Positions 21,034 to 33,246 are shown, numbered from the stretch's first letter. The stretch is DNA of 64,000 bases from Dactylis glomerata (GCA_007115705.1 QXEO01001565.1:1386960-1450959); one strand, 5' to 3'. Notes: generated from the sequence alone by a model not told the origin. Numbers and translations: made by a program.

Positions 21034-23418
21034 ATGGCGCTGCTACTCCTCTTACTCTTGCTCCAAGCTCCCTTCTATGCTCAAGCATCCGAAAACATCA
21101 CATTAGGGTCCACTCTGACACCTCAAGGCCCAAACACCTCATGGATTTCACCCTCCGGTGAATTCGCGTGCGGCTTCCACGCCCTCGACACTGACCCTTC
21201 TTTCTACCTCCTCGCCATCTGGTTTAACAAGATCACCAGCAAAACTGTTGTTTGGTACGAGCACACCAACACAACAGTGCCAGCTGGCTCCCAGCTCCAG
21301 CTCACGCCTGTTGGCGTGCTTTCGCTCCAGGACCCTGCCGGTGAATTGATATGGAATCCTGGAGTGACCAACGTCGACCATGCCAGCATGCTCGACACCG
21401 GCAATTTCATTCTGTATGGCAAAGACGGCTCCATCAAATGGGAGAGCTTCGCATCCCCAACTGACACCATCCTCCCCACCCAGGTGCTGCCTAAAGGGTC
21501 AGTCCTACGCAGTCGGCTGATGGACAACGACTACTCAGATGGAAGGTTTGTCCTTAGCGCAGATGTTGATGGAAACCTAAGGTTTTATACCTTGGCTGTT
21601 TCCTCCAGTTCCCGCTATGATCCTCCATATTGGGATTCTGACACAGGTGGAAATGGTTCAAGCCTTGTGTTCAACACAACTGGCAGCGTCTACTACACTT
21701 TAAATTCTGGCCAGCCAATCAAAATTACGTCAGAAAATCTGAACTCACCGGCAGACTACTACAAACGTGCCACACTTGACGCAGATGGTGTGTTCCGGCA
21801 ATATGTGTACCCCAGGAAGGCAGCACAGACCACTGGATTGAACACAGAGTGGAGAGTCATGGACTATCTCCCACAGAATTTCTGTAAGGTTGTCCCGGCA
21901 GAGATTGGAAGTGGTGTCTGTGGGTTCAACAGCTACTGCAGCTTCAACCCAAACAAGAGTGTGGAATGTCAGTGCCCGCCGAACTACTCATTCATCGATA
22001 ATGAGAGGAAGTACAAAGGTTGCAAGCCAGAATTTACTCCACATAGCTGTGACTTGGATGATAGTGAATCTATGCAACAATTCAGCCTACTTCCAATGAT
22101 CAATATCAATTGGCCTTTTGGCGACTATGAGCGGTACAGGCCCATTGGTGAGGATTATTGCCAAAAACTTTGCTTAACTGATTGCTTTTGTGTCGCTGCG
22201 GTGCACTACAATAGTACTTGTTGGAAAAAGAGGAGCCCATTGTCCAACGGAATGTCCGGTGCCATAGTGGGATCAGTTTTTCTCAAAGTTCCCAGGACTA
22301 GTACTCCTGGGTCCCAGTTGAGCAGTAACTCCAATGCATGGAAGAAAGAGAAGAGGTATTGGATACTAGGAAGTTCACTACTCCTTGGAGTATCCGTCCT
22401 TGTTATTGTTTTCCTCATCTCCATTCTGTGTTTTGGATCTTACCGTGTTACTAGGCGAAAGGAGTCAACCCAGGTACAATCAATGAATTATGAGGCATTG
22501 CCTCTTAGAGCATTCACATACAAGGAGATTGAGCAGGCGACAGATGGATTTCGTGAAGAGCTGGGCAGTGGTGCATCTGGAATCGTATACAAGGGCCAGT
22601 TGCAAGATGAGTTTGGGACTGGTATTGCAGTCAAGAGGATTGATAAGATGCTTCCAGAGACTGAGAAGGAGTTTGCCATTGAGGTTCAAACCATCGGAAG
22701 GACCTTCCACAGAAACTTGGTGCGGTTGCTCGGTTTCTGCGGTGAAGGAAGAGAGAGGCTTCTAGTGTACGAGTTGATGACCAATGGCTCACTTAATGGA
22801 TTCCTTTTCTGTGGTACAAGGCCAACCTGGAATCTCCGCGTTCAAGTCGCACTTGGGGTGGCAAGAGGCCTGCTCTACTTACATGAAGAATGCAACAGTC
22901 AAATAATTCATTGTGACATAAAGCCCCAAAACATCCTTCTTGATGAGAATCTCGTGGCAAAGATCTCAGACTTTGGCCTAGCAAAGTTGCTCAGGAAAAA
23001 TCAGACACAAACAATCACAGGCATCCGGGGAACACGAGGGTACGTCGCACCCGAGTGGTTCAAAAATATAGGGATCACATCCAAGGTGGATATTTACAGT
23101 TTTGGGGTGATCTTGCTGGAGATTGTGAGTTGCAGACGGAATGTGGAGCTAGAGATAGCAGATGAGGAGCAAGCAATACTGACATATTGGGCAAATGACT
23201 GCTATAGAAGTGGGAGGCTCGACTTGTTAGTGAAGGGTGATGATGAGGCAATGTTCAATATAAAGAAGGTGGAACGCTTCATGGCCGTGGCATTGTGGTG
23301 TCTCCAAGAGGAGCCGGCAATGCGGCCTACCATGCTAAAAGTGACGCAGATGCTTGATGGATCCGTCACAATCCCCACACCCCCTGACCCATCTTCCTTC
23401 ATCAGTTCACTCCAGTAG
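21034..23418 (+). CDS. G-type lectin S-receptor-like serine/threonine kinase
   Basis: This intronless 794-codon gene encodes a plasma-membrane receptor kinase. In order: an N-terminal signal peptide (MALLLLLLLLQAPFYAQA); a bulb-type lectin domain (about 22-150, with WISPSGEFACGFHAL); an EGF-like Cys-rich block (about 290-330, CGFNSYCSFNPNKSVECQCP); a PAN/apple-like Cys block (about 340-400); a transmembrane helix (about 440-465, then basic RVTRRK); and a kinase domain (about 508-780). The kinase has glycine loop GSGASGIVYKG, Lys in AVKRI, HCDIKPQNILL, DFGLAKLL and APEW. The catalytic loop has Cys before Asp, so this is a non-RD kinase, the class common in plant innate immune receptors. It resembles rice LECRK1-4 types involved in insect and pathogen resistance. 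The start is the first ATG, in a good context (acaacaATGGCG), and all catalytic residues are present. Ligand unknown. Confidence 0.95.
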   Translation: MALLLLLLLLQAPFYAQASENITLGSTLTPQGPNTSWISPSGEFACGFHALDTDPSFYLLAIWFNKITSKTVVWYEHTNTTVPAGSQLQLTPVGVLSLQDPAGELIWNPGVTNVDHASMLDTGNFILYGKDGSIKWESFASPTDTILPTQVLPKGSVLRSRLMDNDYSDGRFVLSADVDGNLRFYTLAVSSSSRYDPPYWDSDTGGNGSSLVFNTTGSVYYTLNSGQPIKITSENLNSPADYYKRATLDADGVFRQYVYPRKAAQTTGLNTEWRVMDYLPQNFCKVVPAEIGSGVCGFNSYCSFNPNKSVECQCPPNYSFIDNERKYKGCKPEFTPHSCDLDDSESMQQFSLLPMININWPFGDYERYRPIGEDYCQKLCLTDCFCVAAVHYNSTCWKKRSPLSNGMSGAIVGSVFLKVPRTSTPGSQLSSNSNAWKKEKRYWILGSSLLLGVSVLVIVFLISILCFGSYRVTRRKESTQVQSMNYEALPLRAFTYKEIEQATDGFREELGSGASGIVYKGQLQDEFGTGIAVKRIDKMLPETEKEFAIEVQTIGRTFHRNLVRLLGFCGEGRERLLVYELMTNGSLNGFLFCGTRPTWNLRVQVALGVARGLLYLHEECNSQIIHCDIKPQNILLDENLVAKISDFGLAKLLRKNQTQTITGIRGTRGYVAPEWFKNIGITSKVDIYSFGVILLEIVSCRRNVELEIADEEQAILTYWANDCYRSGRLDLLVKGDDEAMFNIKKVERFMAVALWCLQEEPAMRPTMLKVTQMLDGSVTIPTPPDPSSFISSLQ

Positions 23419-24560
23419 AAGAGCGTGTTTTTATACGAAGTTGTGGTGTGAAGCAAGAGTACAATGGATATATATTACTACAGTAAATAATAAATATGCC
23501 TTCCAAATTCCAATGTAGGTTAATGGAAGGAGGAAAGTACTACTGTAGTACATAAGAGAAATGTATGCCTATGTTAGTAAGTTCCAAAAGTAATGGTAGA
23601 TTTTCTGCAATCTTCATGTACTATCTTTTTAGGTCCAGTACTGGAGTTGAGACATGAATGTATTACTTTGTGAATCAGTGAGAATTTTTTTGGTATATAA
23701 CCTAGCATTAATTGATGCACTAGAAGCTGCAAGCATACACTCAAATGTAGTGTGTGTGTGTGTGGCAGGATTAGGAACCAGCATGTAAGTTTTTTTTGAC
23801 GCGTTTACGACTGAAACGCTAGGTTGTCGACTTATTAAGGAAATACCAATAATCCTAACTCTTAGCCAGGTTATGCTCAAGCCACTATGTTAGTCTTAGG
23901 TTACCAACCCTCAGGTTTTGGATGCCGAGTTGTAATTATGTAACCTTGATACAATAAGTACTCTACTAAAGTTCATACTACTACCAGTTAAAAAAAAGTT
24001 CATACTACAGGGATGATTAATAACATTGATAGAGTAAGCATTGAGGTCGATATTCCGGACAACAAAACGAATTGTGTACTGAAAATGGAACCTGCGGTCT
24101 CTGGGCATGTGGATCCCCAGGAATCATCGCAAAAATGCAAGGTAAACAAATCACCGCAGAAGCGATGGATATATACTGGTAGTAATTACTTAAACTCCTG
24201 GGACATACCGATACCCTTCCACTGTTCCACAAATGCCGCCGAGGAGCTTCGCCCGATTCCGCGTTTTGCATTGGCTCATACATAATCCAGCATCGATAAT
24301 GGCGGTGAGTTGGAGGACGAGGCCAAGAAGAAGGACCAGGGGCCGGCGTCGTCGCCGTGGACGCTGCGGCTCCAGGTCCTCGCCCTCCCTGCCGCCTGCG
24401 ACACATCGCAGCGCCGGGACGGCACCGCCAACCGGCTCCCGTCGATCGGCGACTTCAGAGGCGGGGCGAGGGAGGCGGGAGGGAACTGCCGGAGGGGATT
24501 GTCGCGGCCTGACTCTGCGCCGCCGCGGCCGGATTGCCGGAGCGCATCAACGTTGCCGTC
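23419..24560. other. Intergenic region between the receptor kinase and BRX1
   Basis: It includes the kinase 3' untranslated region. From about 24300 there is a GC-rich stretch with an exon-like frame (ELEDEAKKKDQGPASSPWTL) and a GTGAG just after 'ataatggcg', which could be a captured or abandoned first exon. I could not link it to a known protein, and it is left unannotated as a gene. Confidence 0.45.
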
Positions 24561-24562
24561 AG

Positions 24563-24600
24563 AAGGCCCATCAGGAATTTTGGGCCGGTGGATCGGCCCA
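24563..24600 (+). promoter_or_regulatory. Site II / UP1-type motifs upstream of BRX1
   Basis: GGCCCA at 24565-24570, TGGGCC at 24581-24586 and GGCCCA at 24595-24600 lie 130-170 bp before the BRX1 ATG. In plants, TGGGCY (site II) and GGCCCAWWW (UP1) motifs bind TCP-type factors and drive growth-related ribosomal genes. The same motif class lies upstream of RPL6. Confidence 0.6.
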
Positions 24601-24731
24601 TGAAAAGAAGCTCTGGACTGGACACAGAAGACCCTGACGGTTAAACCTCTCTCCCTCTTCCGCTCCTCCGCAAGACCACACAGCCGCCGCCACCACCGCC
24701 ACCGCCACAGCGCCTTCCGGCGTCCCACCCC

Positions 24732-27700
24732 ATGGCGAAGAAGAGGAAGCGCAGCTCCGACGCCCCCGCCCCTGCGGCTGTGGAGAAGCCCGACGACTCC
24801 GCGCCGGAGCGGCCGGCGCGCACCCTCTTCGGGTTCAAGGACAAGCCCGACTGCGCCGTCGAGCCCGCTTCCAAGGACACGTTCAGGAACAGGGAGAAGG
24901 TGCTCATAACGTGCTCCCGCCGTATCATCTACAGGTGAGCGCGCCGCCCTCTTCTGCTCCGAGTTAGTTCTGTGCTGCTGATGTCTGTAGGCCGTAGGGT
25001 GTGGTAACAATTGTTTTGGGATTGGGTTGGTGTGCGCGCAGGTACCGGCATCTGATGCAGAACGTGGTGTCGCTGCTGCCGCACGCCAAGAAGGACAGCA
25101 AGGTGGAGTCCAAGCAGAGCAAGGGCGGCCAGCTCAACGAGCTCGTCGAGCTCAGGGGATGCTCCAGCTGCCTCTTCTTCGAGGTACTACACATGTCCTC
25201 CGTTCGCTGCAGGGCTCCGCTTGCTTGATGAAAATGGTTTATACGTTAATGCTTGCCTACGCTGGTAGGAGAACGACATATATAATACTAATGGTCATAC
25301 TGCGTTTTAACATGGAATAAGTTAGCCTTGTCTGGTGCTAAATCACCTTTAAACTTGAAGTTTGATCAGTATTGTTACTATGGCATGAAGGTTTACTGAG
25401 CTTTGTGAACCACACTGTCTGTTTCACTACCTTAAAAATGTGTTGCAACAACGCTCCAGAATTAAGCAGAGTTGCAAACTCTTATACTGAAGCATCTTCT
25501 ACATGTGTATTGCAGTGCAGAAAACAGAAAGATCTTTACCTGTGGATGGTCAAGTCTCCCGCAGGGCCATCAGTGAAATTTCTAGTCAACGCTGGTATAC
25601 TCTCACACCAATAGACAATAGTAGTTATCCAGTTGCTTTACATGGTGCTTCATCATTTACTAACACCAACCATCCTGCAATATTTACTTGCAGTTCACAC
25701 CATGGAGGAACTGAAGCTCACTGGTAATCATCTGAAAGGGTCACGCCCTCTGCTTACATTTTCTTCAAACTTCGACCAGCAGCCTCACTGGAAGCTCTTG
25801 AAGGAAATGATAACTCAAGTACGTGGATGGTTTGGCATGTTACATTATTCTGTGCATGTCTTATCACTTATCAGCCTTTTGCACAAACTGATATTGACCT
25901 GTATTAATCTTGTTAGGTTTTTTTCTATTTTTGTGAGCAATTTTTTTTTCTTATTTACCCTGTGTTGTCACTTGGTTTTCAAAGGGATTACAATTGATTT
26001 TTTGACAAGTTTTTATCATAAAGTCATATAGGCACTGAAGTGTGCTACTTTAGTTGTAAATTAACATGTGCTTATTTGCTCTGATAATTATATTTGCATC
26101 CACGTTTTGGTCTTTGTTATGTTTATATTTATAATATGAACCTTTCAAGGCAGGATTCACCCTTATTAACTCTTGTTCTATTCTAAAAAATCCAAGTTAT
26201 GGAGAAACCAAGTACGATAAAAGTATATTTGTATTTTAATATCTTGCTGTGGACTAAAAAATAGAGTTGTGTTTATGATATCTTCAGGTCATTATCAGTG
26301 TTGTGATGATATTGTGTTTAGAATTAGTTCTATAGGCTCAAATTAATTTATTATATTGACACATACTCTTCGATTATTTAAAGAACTTCAGAGCTAACTC
26401 ATTGCACATTGATGTACTTGCAGATTTTTGCTACTCCAAAAGATCATCGAAAGGCAAAACCTTTTCATGATCATGTGCTTGTCTTCTCCATTGTGGATGA
26501 CCACATTTGGTTCAGAAATTACCAGGTGATGTACTGCTCTTATGGATTTTGATTTTGACGAACTTTCACTTCTTGAAACCACTTTTAAGTTATTAGCATA
26601 ATCTGAATTATAGAAAATGATATATGCTTGCAGATTTCTGTACCCCACAATGAGATTGACAAAGTTGATAAAGGAGGCCTGGACAAAATGACACTTGTTG
26701 AGGTAAAAGTAGAGTGATTTTATATCTGGATGATGTGAACAACTTGTTGTCGCTAACCAATATTTCAATTGAATTGCTCTTTGTAGGTTGGCCCCAGGTT
26801 CTGTTTGAACCCAATCAAAATATTCGGTGGTAGTTTTGGTGGTCCCACATTGTATGAGAACCCATTCTATGTGTCTCCCAATCAGGTATTGCTTTCACCA
26901 GTTGATATGGACTATAGTACATATGTTCCATCAACGAATTCTTGGTTTAGCTCTTCCATCAAGGAATAGTTATAGTATGAATATCTTGTGTGATTAGAAA
27001 CAGTTAACCCTTAGAAAGTGGACTGGACATTGAATGGTGCTGTAATCGTATGCTATTTCTTTTGGGAGGACTAGGAAAATGCCCGTGCTTTGCTATGGGT
27101 CAAAGTAAGTATATATATATTTTACAAATATGTATGAAGTTGAATTTGTTGTTTCTACCCTCCACACCCATTCGACAACGGCTGAGGAAGGTGCATGAGT
27201 CTTCACGTATGCCTGGTCGTGATATACTGATCCGCTTAGGCACAACTTATGTTGTTCTCCACGAGACATCGAAATTAATACTCAGATCTTCCTTGTATTA
27301 GACGTACATGTTACTGTCTATGCATAGAAGGAAACACAATTCCAAAAGGTTAAAACAAACGGGAGAAGGAAAATAAAGAAATGGCACAATGCAGTACCAA
27401 TTACTTTCTCACATCCTCACTCTCGAGTCTATCAATGGTCCGAACAATGCAGTAAGCTTGCAGACTACATAACAGCCGTCTATCAAAAGAAATAGCAAAG
27501 CTAGAGACCACAAGTGTTGGTACAGAAAGTAGCAGTATAATGTCGTAATTGTAGATCATCATTGTGTATTTGAGTGTTATAAGATACACTTCCCATGCCT
27601 TCATTATAATAGTACAAAGAGTAACATAATTCAGATTCTTTTGTACAAAATTCCAAGATAATGTTCTAGCATGAAAGGTAAATCCAATTTTTGCTCTGAT

Positions 27701-30700
27701 CCTCAGAGTAAATACTCTCCACCTATTATGAGGATACATTACTAAGTGGCAACAGCTTACTGAATGACAACATATCACGTTTCTCATCAGCAAGAATTTT
27801 ACAAACTTACTCATAACATGTGCCGAAACTTCTAAAATTCCAAAACTAAGATCCAGCATACAACGTTGAACATCTCTTGTTACATTTCCATATCTCGGGC
27901 ATTGTTCTTTGCAGCGATTGTATCCATCCTTCTTTAAAGGCCACCGGTCCAGAAAGAAATAATTCTATGCGCCAAGGACGGTTGTTGCCTGATTAGGAAT
28001 CTGTTCCTTGTGCTCTCCAAGTATTTGTAGTTTTCTTGGCATATTGCCGCCGTTTCAGTAGCCTAAATAGTCATCTTCTACAGGGAGGAAACAATATGCC
28101 ATTAGATTAGAGAATATAATTTTATTTGCAATGCATCAAATATAATGTGATATTTTTAATTGATAAATACCACATTTTTTATCAATTAAAAATATAACAT
28201 TAATTGCAAAAGGAGAACTGATTGTGTTTAGTTCAGTCAAAACAAATTAACGAAATGCAGTTACAGTCACTTGTGAGATAAAAGTGTGTATGGTAACTGT
28301 CTAACTGGGTTTTCTATCCTTTTTCAAGTGAAGTGATGAAAGCATGTGCATGAGCACTATTGGTTGTCTCCTGTATCTGGTTGGTTGTAGCAGATATTCC
28401 ATATCCTTTTTCCCTAATGCTGAAGCTCAACAGTGCTGGTTCATGGGCACAAGTTCTATTTGGCTTGTTAACCACTCGAGCTTCATGTTCTTTATATTCC
28501 CCCCATCCTAAAGTCCTTCAACTACAACACATAACTGCGGATAAAACCAAAACAGTACTTGAAGTGTCTAGATAATAGAAAAAAATAGCTAGCAACTAAA
28601 ATAACCAAGGAGCCCAGATAGAACGATAATACCTAAGGTTGGGTTGTAGAATTGCTCCAGAGAGGTATTATGCTGCTTTTTTCATGAACCATCTCTACCA
28701 ACAAGAGAAACAGTGTTTCTAGCAGTTAAGTATGGCAGAACCCAATTAAGATGGGGATTTCTGGGTGGGAGAGATAACTAAAGGGTCGAGCATCCTGGTT
28801 TTCAGTAGAAGTTGAGCAGATTATCATTTGATAGTCTGTATGCAGCTTTTCGTCCTTGCTACAAGGAATAGAAGTTCGTTGCTACTTGATTAAGTCCATT
28901 GCAAACAATTAAGAGCATTGTGTAAGATAGAATCAGTATGCTTACGGTCCACTAAGATAATTACCAGTGTAAGGAAAATAATCTGTGTACCAGTGATAAA
29001 AAATAACATTGGACCTCTTATATGTACCACTTGTATGTAGCCAGTGGTAATGAAAACCCATCTCAGTGACAATTTCATATGAAAGTACTGACAAATCAGC
29101 ATCAGTAAATGATGCTCCCAACCTAATAAATCAATGTGAATTATTTCTTGAACTTATACAGGCAACAGAATCAAAAGTACTGGATTACTTGCCTCAAATT
29201 GTACTGCACATGTATGCACCTGACAGTGAACTACTTATTTACAGGGACTTTTATATCAGGAATGCATAGCAAATTTATACTAACCGGAGAAGCTTTAATC
29301 CACCCTTGATCTTATAGACTTATACCTTAAATCCACCCTTAAACAACATCAGGCCAAAAAAGAATTGTCTATCAGATTCTTCGATGAACCACTACACAAG
29401 ATAGCGGTGTTTGTTGTCTCAACCTTAGAGAGTTGAGGTGTCCCTATCATGATCAAGTATGATTCCACCATTGAGGAGATCCAAGCTTTTGTTTGCACGA
29501 AAAGACTGCATCTATATACGTAATGCTCTGGGGAGATTCAACCTTGAAACATTGCAGCAACATTAGGCAGGCATGGTTTCAGTAAGAAAATAGAGAATCA
29601 CAGCAGCTGCATATATGAACACTTGATTCAATAATTTGTGAACTGCACTGCAAATAGCAGAATAAGAGAACGAATCTTTGGATTTGGTTTGGGGGATTTA
29701 GAAATTAAAGGTGCCCCGTCTTTCCTGAAGAGCACATCAGCCCGCACCCAGTGCCAGAGTCTCCCTGATCCCCTTTTCTTCCAACTCCCGTCCATGGAGA
29801 AGCCAGAAACATGGTAGCGATAGCGCGGATGAAGTTGGGGCGCATGGACCAGGGAGAAGATTGCTGGCATGCGCGCCATAGGCGTTCGCCGCTCCATGTG
29901 GATGGAGAAATAGGGAGGAGATGGCCGGAGATGACTGACCTGCGCGTTGATTCAGCCGTGGCCGCGGTCGTAGGCGTTCGCCGCTCCATGTGGCTCTCCG
30001 ATGACTTGATCCTCGTGGCGTCGCAGCTTCATCAGCCGTTGATCCGAAGCGCGCTCCACTGATCCACCGCCGCCGCAGCTCACCCTCTCCACCTGGTCCT
30101 TTAGCGCGGAGCATTTGCCAAGAATAGAGGGAAGCGAGATGGCGGGGCGCTGTTTGGGCGTGGGTGGGTTGACTGAGGGGACGGTTTTGTGTTGAGGTTT
30201 TATCGGGAGGCCGCGTTTTGCGGGCGGCACGGGCGGATGTGGGAGACGGAGTGCCAGACGAAGGACGAAGCGGAACATCCCAATGCCAGGAAACGGAACA
30301 CCAATATTCTTTTTAAGTAGTAGAGATAGAGATAGCCAGCTGATGGAACCGTTGTCACGCAGTCACAGTTAGTTTTATGAAGTTCTCTAGACTGGCAATG
30401 CATGCTGACAATTTTCTCTCTTTCAGATACTCCTTGTAGTGTAAAAAAGCACTCCTTTTACATTATTCCACCACCCTGTTCTCCTTGTGTTGACCCTAAG
30501 TCATAATGTTTGGTCTGCATGCTTGCATTACAGTTTAGTGTTATAGTGTGCTATCTTGTTGTGGTTCCAGGCAAATAATTTCATGCTCACCTGCCTGGTG
30601 GTTCTGTTCACCAGGATTCCGGTGCTATTCTGTATTTGATTCAGTTGCCACAAGGCTGTTCCTGACATGGTCAATACATGCCTTCCATCTACATCCATAG

Positions 30701-30872
30701 GTCGTATTTTTAATTATTGTTTATTATCCACCAGATCCGGGCACTAGAGAAGCGGAAGAAGGCAGGGAAGTACATCCACAAGGTGAAGGCCAAGTCAAAG
30801 AGGAGGGACCATCTGAAGGCGAACCACCTAGAGCCGGATGAGTTTGCTGATATTTGGAAAGGGGAAGACTAG
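24732..30872 (+). CDS. BRX1: Ribosome biogenesis protein BRX1 homolog (Brix domain)
   Basis: Eight exons give a 318-aa protein: 24732-24934, 25042-25183, 25516-25594, 25694-25818, 26424-26525, 26634-26702, 26787-26885, 30735-30872. All junctions are GT..AG and the frame is open throughout. The product is a nucleolar factor for 60S (pre-25S/5.8S rRNA) maturation. A basic N-terminus (MAKKRKRSS) precedes the Brix domain, which starts about residue 55 (KVLITCSRRIIYRYRHLMQN) and runs to about 250 with LNELVELRGCSSCLFFE, LKGSRPLLTFSSNF and VGPRFCLNPIKIFGGSFGGP. The tail is Lys-rich (RALEKRKKAGKYIHKVKAKS) and ends in an acidic ADIWKGED. Length matches plant and yeast BRX1. Intron 7 is 3849 bp because a Helitron is inserted in it (27071-30326); splice sites remain intact. 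Confidence 0.96.
27071..30326 (-). mobile_element. Non-autonomous Helitron in BRX1 intron 7
   Basis: Read on the minus strand, the element starts TCTCTACTACTTAAAAAG (complement of 30309-30326), matching the plant Helitron 5' consensus TCTMTAYTAMYHNW. It ends CTAG (27071-27074), preceded by a hairpin-capable CCCATAGCAAAGCACGGGC. The insertion lies between A and T with no target duplication, as Helitrons do. It has no Rep/helicase gene. The 5' third (29700-30280) is GC-rich and contains a duplicated block (the phrase 'ggcgttcgccgctccatgtgg', about 88 bp apart at 29881 and 29969), perhaps captured sequence. Confidence 0.85.
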
Positions 30873-31540
30873 TTTGGACGCAGCGATTGAACCGATGAAA
30901 GGATTGTACTACTCACCCTGGCCATCATCAAGCACTGAATTTTGTGTACCGTTCTTTGGTCGTTCTTGTATGACAAAGCATGTGCTTTGCTATTATTTCC
31001 ATGAACAACTGGATTTTGGTTTTACTCGTATCCATATTGCCTCTTGTCTCCGAGGGTGTTACGTCATATGCCTTGCTTTTGGCTGTGTGTTTCACCCTTT
31101 CAATTTTCATTTTCCCCTTTTCTTGTGTCTGATATAATCGCAAGCAAATGTGCAAGGGTTCGGTTCAAACCAAACACTGTGGTCTGGCCTCGTTTCTGTT
31201 GGGATCTATGAATAGGCGTAACATTAGCTACCATACCGTTTCATGTTACTGATTATGTTGGGTCATTGCCCCCTTTGGTATAGTTGCAAGCAAATGAGCA
31301 AAGCTTCAGTAAAATTCAATACATGTACGCTCTCACGTTGTATTCGGCTCAGATCTATTCATGGCATGAATAATCCTTGGAACCATACGTTAGCTACGTC
31401 CAGGAAATTGCTTTTTCTTTCTGGAGAAGGAGCTCTATTAACTGATCATTTTGATCAATTTATTTAGTGTATGTTGAACACAAACACTTTGCATTGGGAA
31501 GTGACGAAAAATCGGACTGAAGTAACGCCGATGTCTTGCT
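30873..31540. other. BRX1 3' flank to RPL6 promoter
   Basis: This 670-bp gap carries the BRX1 3' untranslated region and spacer. No gene or transposon end is evident. The two genes are tandem, only about 0.9 kb from stop to start codon. Confidence 0.6.
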
Positions 31541-31547
31541 CTTACAA

Positions 31548-31669
31548 TGGGCCAAAACTATGCAGGGCACTATGACACAAGCGGGCCGTATGGGCCAGAC
31601 AGTAAGCCCATCCACACAGCCCAGAAACCCGCTAGGGTTTCCACCTCGACGCAGCCGCACACATATAAA
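31548..31669 (+). promoter_or_regulatory. RPL6 core promoter: site II motifs, telo-box-like pair, TATA
   Basis: TGGGCC occurs at 31548-31553 and 31591-31596, with inverse GCCCA at 31606-31610 and around 31619. AAACCC (31625-31630) and AGGGTTT (31634-31640) form an inverted telo-box-like pair. TATAAA is at 31664-31669, 105 bp before the ATG. This arrangement is typical of plant ribosomal protein genes. Confidence 0.7.
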
Positions 31670-31773
31670 CTTGCGGCCAAGCACGCCCGTCCATTCTTCT
31701 TCCCCACCGCCGCCTCCTCCCTCCCCGAGCCGAAGCGCCGCCCCGCCCCGCCCCGCCCCGCCTCGATCCCGCA

Positions 31774-33246
31774 ATGGCTCCGTCGTCGAAGATGGCGCTG
31801 GGCATCAAGCGCGCGTCGCGGTCCAACTCCTACCACCGCCGCGGCCTCTGGGCCATCAAGGCCAAGAACGGCGGTTCCTTCCCCACGGCCGAGAAGCCCG
31901 CCGACGTCGCCGAGCCCAAGTTCTACCCCGCCGACGACGTCAAGCCGCGCACCGCCAGCACCCGCAAGCCGAAACCCACCAAGCTCAGGTTCGTTCGTCG
32001 CGGCTCGTTTCCTGCGTCTCTCGAGATACCTAGTGCGCGCGGTGGTTTAGGTTGAGATCGATTTGGCTGTTGCTTTCGCAGGTCTACCATCACGCCCGGT
32101 ACCGTGCTGATCCTGCTCGCTGGGAGGTACATGGGGAAGCGCGTGGTGTTCCTCAAGCAGCTCAAGTCTGGCCTGCTCCTCATCACTGGTAATTCGCCGC
32201 TGCCTCCTGCACTACAGTTGTTTTCTGTGGTACCTTATTCTAGCCCAGCAGAATTAAGTTCTGGGTTAGCTAACTATCTGTGGTGTAAGCCTCTGATATT
32301 TAGGATCTTGCTTGTTTTGTTATCTACTTCTAGCTTGTTAGTTAGATAAATCAGATCGACACTATTACCACTGTATCTTTTTCAGTATACTTTTTCTCTG
32401 TACAACACTGGCTTTGAGTCGATTGCGTTTAGAAAGGTGACCTAGGAACTGCACTTGAATGCCCATGCAATGCCTTCTGTAGTGTTTGCATTATTCCTCT
32501 GGATTTTTTGTGAGCATCCCCTCGTATCATTGCTATTGGTGGTTATCAAATAATCTTATGTATATTATCATCATGTAAATAGTCTGCCATTGGCATTTTC
32601 TACTATAGAAGAAAGTAAAATCATGGTAGCTTCTGAACTTTTAACTGGGGATTGGTATTGTAAGTTGCATGGTTGTCTATTAGCCATTGATCTGGGAATC
32701 TTTGGATTTTACATGGACAATTCAAATTGCAATCCTGTTTCATGTTTGTACAGTTAAGAATCTATAGTTTCTAACGGTGCTGATCTCGGCAGGTCCATTC
32801 AAGATCAATGGCGTGCCAGTTCGTCGCGTGAACCAGTCCTATGTCATTGCCACCTCCACAAAGGTTGACATCTCCGGCGTTAAGGTTGAGAAATTTGATG
32901 ACAAGTACTTCGCTAGGGAGAAGAAGACCCGGGCAAAGAAAACAGAGGGTGAACTCTTTGAGACTGAGAAGGAGGTACAGCCATGAACAATGCTTTGCTT
33001 CTGTTATCAGTGTTTGCTCCATTACTTTTGCTTAGGTTATCAGACTTTGCTCTAATACTTTATTTTGTCTTTCCTCTTCTAAACCTGCAGGCAACCAAGA
33101 ACCTCCCTGACTTCAAGAAGGATGACCAGAAGGCCATCGACGCTGAGTTGATTAAGGCTATCGAGGCTGTCCCAGAGCTTAAGAACTATCTTGGTGCCCG
33201 GTTCTCTCTCAGGGACGGTGACAAGCCCCATGAGATGTCCTTCTAA
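31774..33246 (+). CDS. RPL6: 60S ribosomal protein L6 (eL6)
   Basis: Four exons (31774-31988, 32082-32188, 32793-32974, 33091-33246) join into 219 codons plus stop, with GT..AG introns. The protein starts MAPSSKMALGIKRASRSNSY, basic and typical of the rRNA-binding tail. It contains the eL6 core TPGTVLILLAGRYMGKRVVF and LLLITGPFKINGVPVRRVNQ (about residues 75-120) and ends KNYLGARFSLRDGDKPHEMSF-like, with YLGARFSLRDGDKPHEM as the conserved C-terminal block. Length fits plant eL6. It is a structural protein of the large cytosolic subunit. All exons are intact and the promoter has ribosomal-protein-type elements, so it is probably expressed. Confidence 0.97.

Noticed and set aside
24276..25010. 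Minus-strand 244-codon ORF over the BRX1 first exon
   Set aside because: It is an antisense shadow of GC-rich BRX1 leader and exon 1, with no recognisable domain.
31536..32050. Long overlapping plus-strand ORFs over RPL6 exon 1
   Set aside because: GC-rich shadow frames of the RPL6 first exon and promoter.
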